NCBI GenBank assembly: GCA_026416655.1
Contig: JAOAES010000094.1
Location: 1-5,739 of the forward strand
Reading direction: 5' to 3'
Length of the DNA: 5,739 bases
Source of the DNA: Fimbriimonadales bacterium
GTDB lineage: Bacteria > Armatimonadota > Fimbriimonadia > Fimbriimonadales > GBS-DC
The notes under the pieces are model-generated. The model saw only the letters and a list, made by a program, of their open reading frames with translations, did no database searches and was not told the origin of the DNA. Of the stretch, positions 4,575 to 5,739 are shown one piece after another; positions within the stretch are counted from its first letter, which is position 1; every line of letters begins with the position of its first letter. The position numbers and the translations under genes were made by a program.

Positions 4575-5739
4575 GTGCCGATTACCGCTGAGGAGTTAAT
4601 CCGTCTGGTAGAGACCGACCCCGAGCTGAAGCGTGCGCTGCAAGACAGACTGGTGGACGCTGAGGCGATTCAGCGCGCGTTGCGCGACCCTGAGAAGCGG
4701 AAAGAGATCCGTCGCGCCGTGCTGGGGGAAGAGTGGGAAGACATCCCGACTATCCTGCGCCAGTTAGCGGAGGGACAGCAACGCCACGAAGCCATCTTGC
4801 AGGAGCATACGCGGCAGTTGGCGATGCTAATTGAAACCCAGCAACGCCATGAAGCGATTTTGCAAGAGCATTCGCGCATCTTGCAGGAGCATACGCAGCT
4901 CCTGCAGGAGCATTCACGCATCTTGCAGGAGCATACGCAGCAGTTGGCGATGCTGATTGAAACCCAGCAACGCCACGAGGCGATTTTGCAGGAGCATTCG
5001 CGCATTCTGCAGGAGCACACGCAGCAGTTGGCGATGCTGATTGAAACCCAGCAACGCCACGAGGCGATTTTGCAGGAGCATTCGCGCATTCTGCAGGAGC
5101 ATACGCAGCAGTTGGCGATGCTGATTGAAACCCAGCAACGCCACGAGGCGATTTTGCAGGAGCATTCACGCATTCTGCAGGAGCATACGCAGCAGTTGGC
5201 GATGCTGATTGAAACCCAGCAACGCCACGAAGCCATCCTGCAGGAACATTCGCGCATTCTGCAGGAGCATACGCAGCAGTTGGCGATGCTGATTGAAACC
5301 CAGCAACGCCACGAAGCCATCCTGCAGCACCACACCACGATACTGATGCATTTAGAGGAAGAGGCTCGCGCCCTGCGACAGGAGTTCAGCGGTCTGGCAG
5401 GGCGGTTCGAGGGCGAAGCCTACGAGAAGCGCACGGTACGCCGCGCGCCGTCCATCTTCAACGGCGGCGGGGGCGGCTCGCCCGATAGCCCTCGTGTGCA
5501 ACGCCGACTGCGACGGTGGCTGCGCAAAGTGTTCGGCGGGATTCCATCCAGCGCCGAAGAAGAGGATATCTACGCTGCGGACCTCATCTGGTGGAAAGAT
5601 GGGCATGTCGTCGTCGCGGAAATCTCGCTCAAGATTGACCGGCTGGATGTGTTGCGCGCCAAGCGACGCGCCCAACTGCTCAGTCAGGCGGGCGTAAACG
5701 CCATCCCCGTCGTTATCGGCAACGAGTGGACGATGCAAG
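4575..5739 (+). CDS. Coiled-coil repeat protein with C-terminal PD-(D/E)XK nuclease-like domain (3' truncated by window edge)
   Basis: A GTG at 4575 opens a frame with no stop through the window end (388 complete codons). I followed it codon by codon through the repeats. Residues 1-62 are a charged helical head ('AEELIRLVETDPELKRAL'). Residues 63-251 are tandem coiled-coil repeats built from heptads such as ILQEHTQ, QLAMLIE, TQQRHEA and ILQEHSR. Residues 252-274 continue the helix, then 'GRFEGEAYEKR' (about 275-286) leads through a Gly-rich stretch at about 296-300 and a basic segment ('RRLRRWLRK') to a domain with 'AADLIWWKDG' and 'VVVAEISLKIDRLDV'. From memory, this order resembles a widespread uncharacterised family in thermophiles, Chloroflexota and cyanobacteria: coiled coil of variable length plus a PD-(D/E)XK-fold domain. 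Candidate catalytic residues are Asp336 and Glu349; the canonical Lys position two after the Glu is Ser351, with Lys353 nearby. No signal peptide or membrane segment is visible, so it is probably cytosolic. GTG is chosen because it is the only standard start before the conserved head and sits just after a -10 element; the first in-frame ATG (4824) is inside the repeats. Role unknown. Confidence 0.85.
   Translation, partial: MPITAEELIRLVETDPELKRALQDRLVDAEAIQRALRDPEKRKEIRRAVLGEEWEDIPTILRQLAEGQQRHEAILQEHTRQLAMLIETQQRHEAILQEHSRILQEHTQLLQEHSRILQEHTQQLAMLIETQQRHEAILQEHSRILQEHTQQLAMLIETQQRHEAILQEHSRILQEHTQQLAMLIETQQRHEAILQEHSRILQEHTQQLAMLIETQQRHEAILQEHSRILQEHTQQLAMLIETQQRHEAILQHHTTILMHLEEEARALRQEFSGLAGRFEGEAYEKRTVRRAPSIFNGGGGGSPDSPRVQRRLRRWLRKVFGGIPSSAEEEDIYAADLIWWKDGHVVVAEISLKIDRLDVLRAKRRAQLLSQAGVNAIPVVIGNEWTMQ
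4761..5327 (+). repeat. 84-bp tandem repeats (28 aa, four heptads) inside the coiled-coil gene
   Basis: Taking CAGTTGGCGATGCT as anchor, copies begin at 4815, 4941, 5025, 5109, 5193 and 5277. A degenerate first copy ('QLAEGQQRHE') begins at 4761. The last four intervals are exactly 84 bp. The 4815-4941 interval is 126 bp because it carries an extra 42-bp half unit at 4899-4940 ('LLQEHSRILQEHTQ'). The final copy is recognisable to 5327 and then decays ('HHTTILMH'). Units are near-identical in DNA with mostly synonymous differences. All lengths are multiples of 21 bp except the degenerate first copy, so the coiled-coil register is kept. Confidence 0.97.

Noticed and set aside
4761..5327. CRISPR array
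   Set aside because: The repeats are contiguous 84-bp units with no unique spacers, and they encode a continuous heptad pattern in one open frame.
4670..5338. Minus-strand ORF of 222 residues, Cys-rich and repetitive, opposite the coiled-coil gene
   Set aside because: The DNA repeat unit is a multiple of three, so any frame lacking a stop in one unit stays open through the array. The plus frame continues into non-repetitive sequence with recognisable protein features; the minus frame does not.

Overview
The window is GC-rich, densely coded bacterial DNA with five protein genes, two of them cut by the window edges. No rRNA, tRNA, CRISPR array or insertion sequence is visible. The left-edge protein ends in the 'ADGHVKW' type of tail found in pseudopilin-like proteins that are abundant in Armatimonadota and Planctomycetota. 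Combined with a thermophile-type coiled-coil/nuclease-fold protein and candidate leaderless promoters, this suggests an Armatimonadota-like or similar thermophilic lineage. That placement is an inference, since no phylogenetic marker was compared.

Layout. Positions 2-379 (+) hold the C-terminal part of a pseudopilin-like protein. It converges on a two-gene minus-strand unit: lysS (2642-1140), encoding class II lysyl-tRNA synthetase, followed by a gene (1136-384) for a ZnuA-type metal-binding protein. The second gene starts one codon after the lysS TAG, in the same frame, so it cannot carry a signal peptide. A 103-bp divergent intergenic region (2643-2745) contains the lysS -10 element, a 10-bp palindrome and a short direct repeat. 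Next comes fucI (2746-4557, +), a complete L-fucose isomerase with all three metal ligands. Seventeen bases after fucI, a GTG-started gene (4575 to the right edge, +) encodes a helical head, a long Q/E/H/L-rich heptad-repeat coiled coil made of 84-bp tandem units, and the start of a PD-(D/E)XK-like domain. This ORF is open to the window end.

How the genes work together. lysS and the ZnuA-like gene are very probably co-transcribed and translationally coupled. fucI stands without other fucose genes in view. The final gene has its own TACAAT -10 element almost on top of its start codon, and so does lysS, which suggests leaderless or near-leaderless transcripts for both. The most unusual elements are the signal-less ZnuA-like protein behind lysS and the repeat-expanded, histidine-laddered coiled-coil protein.
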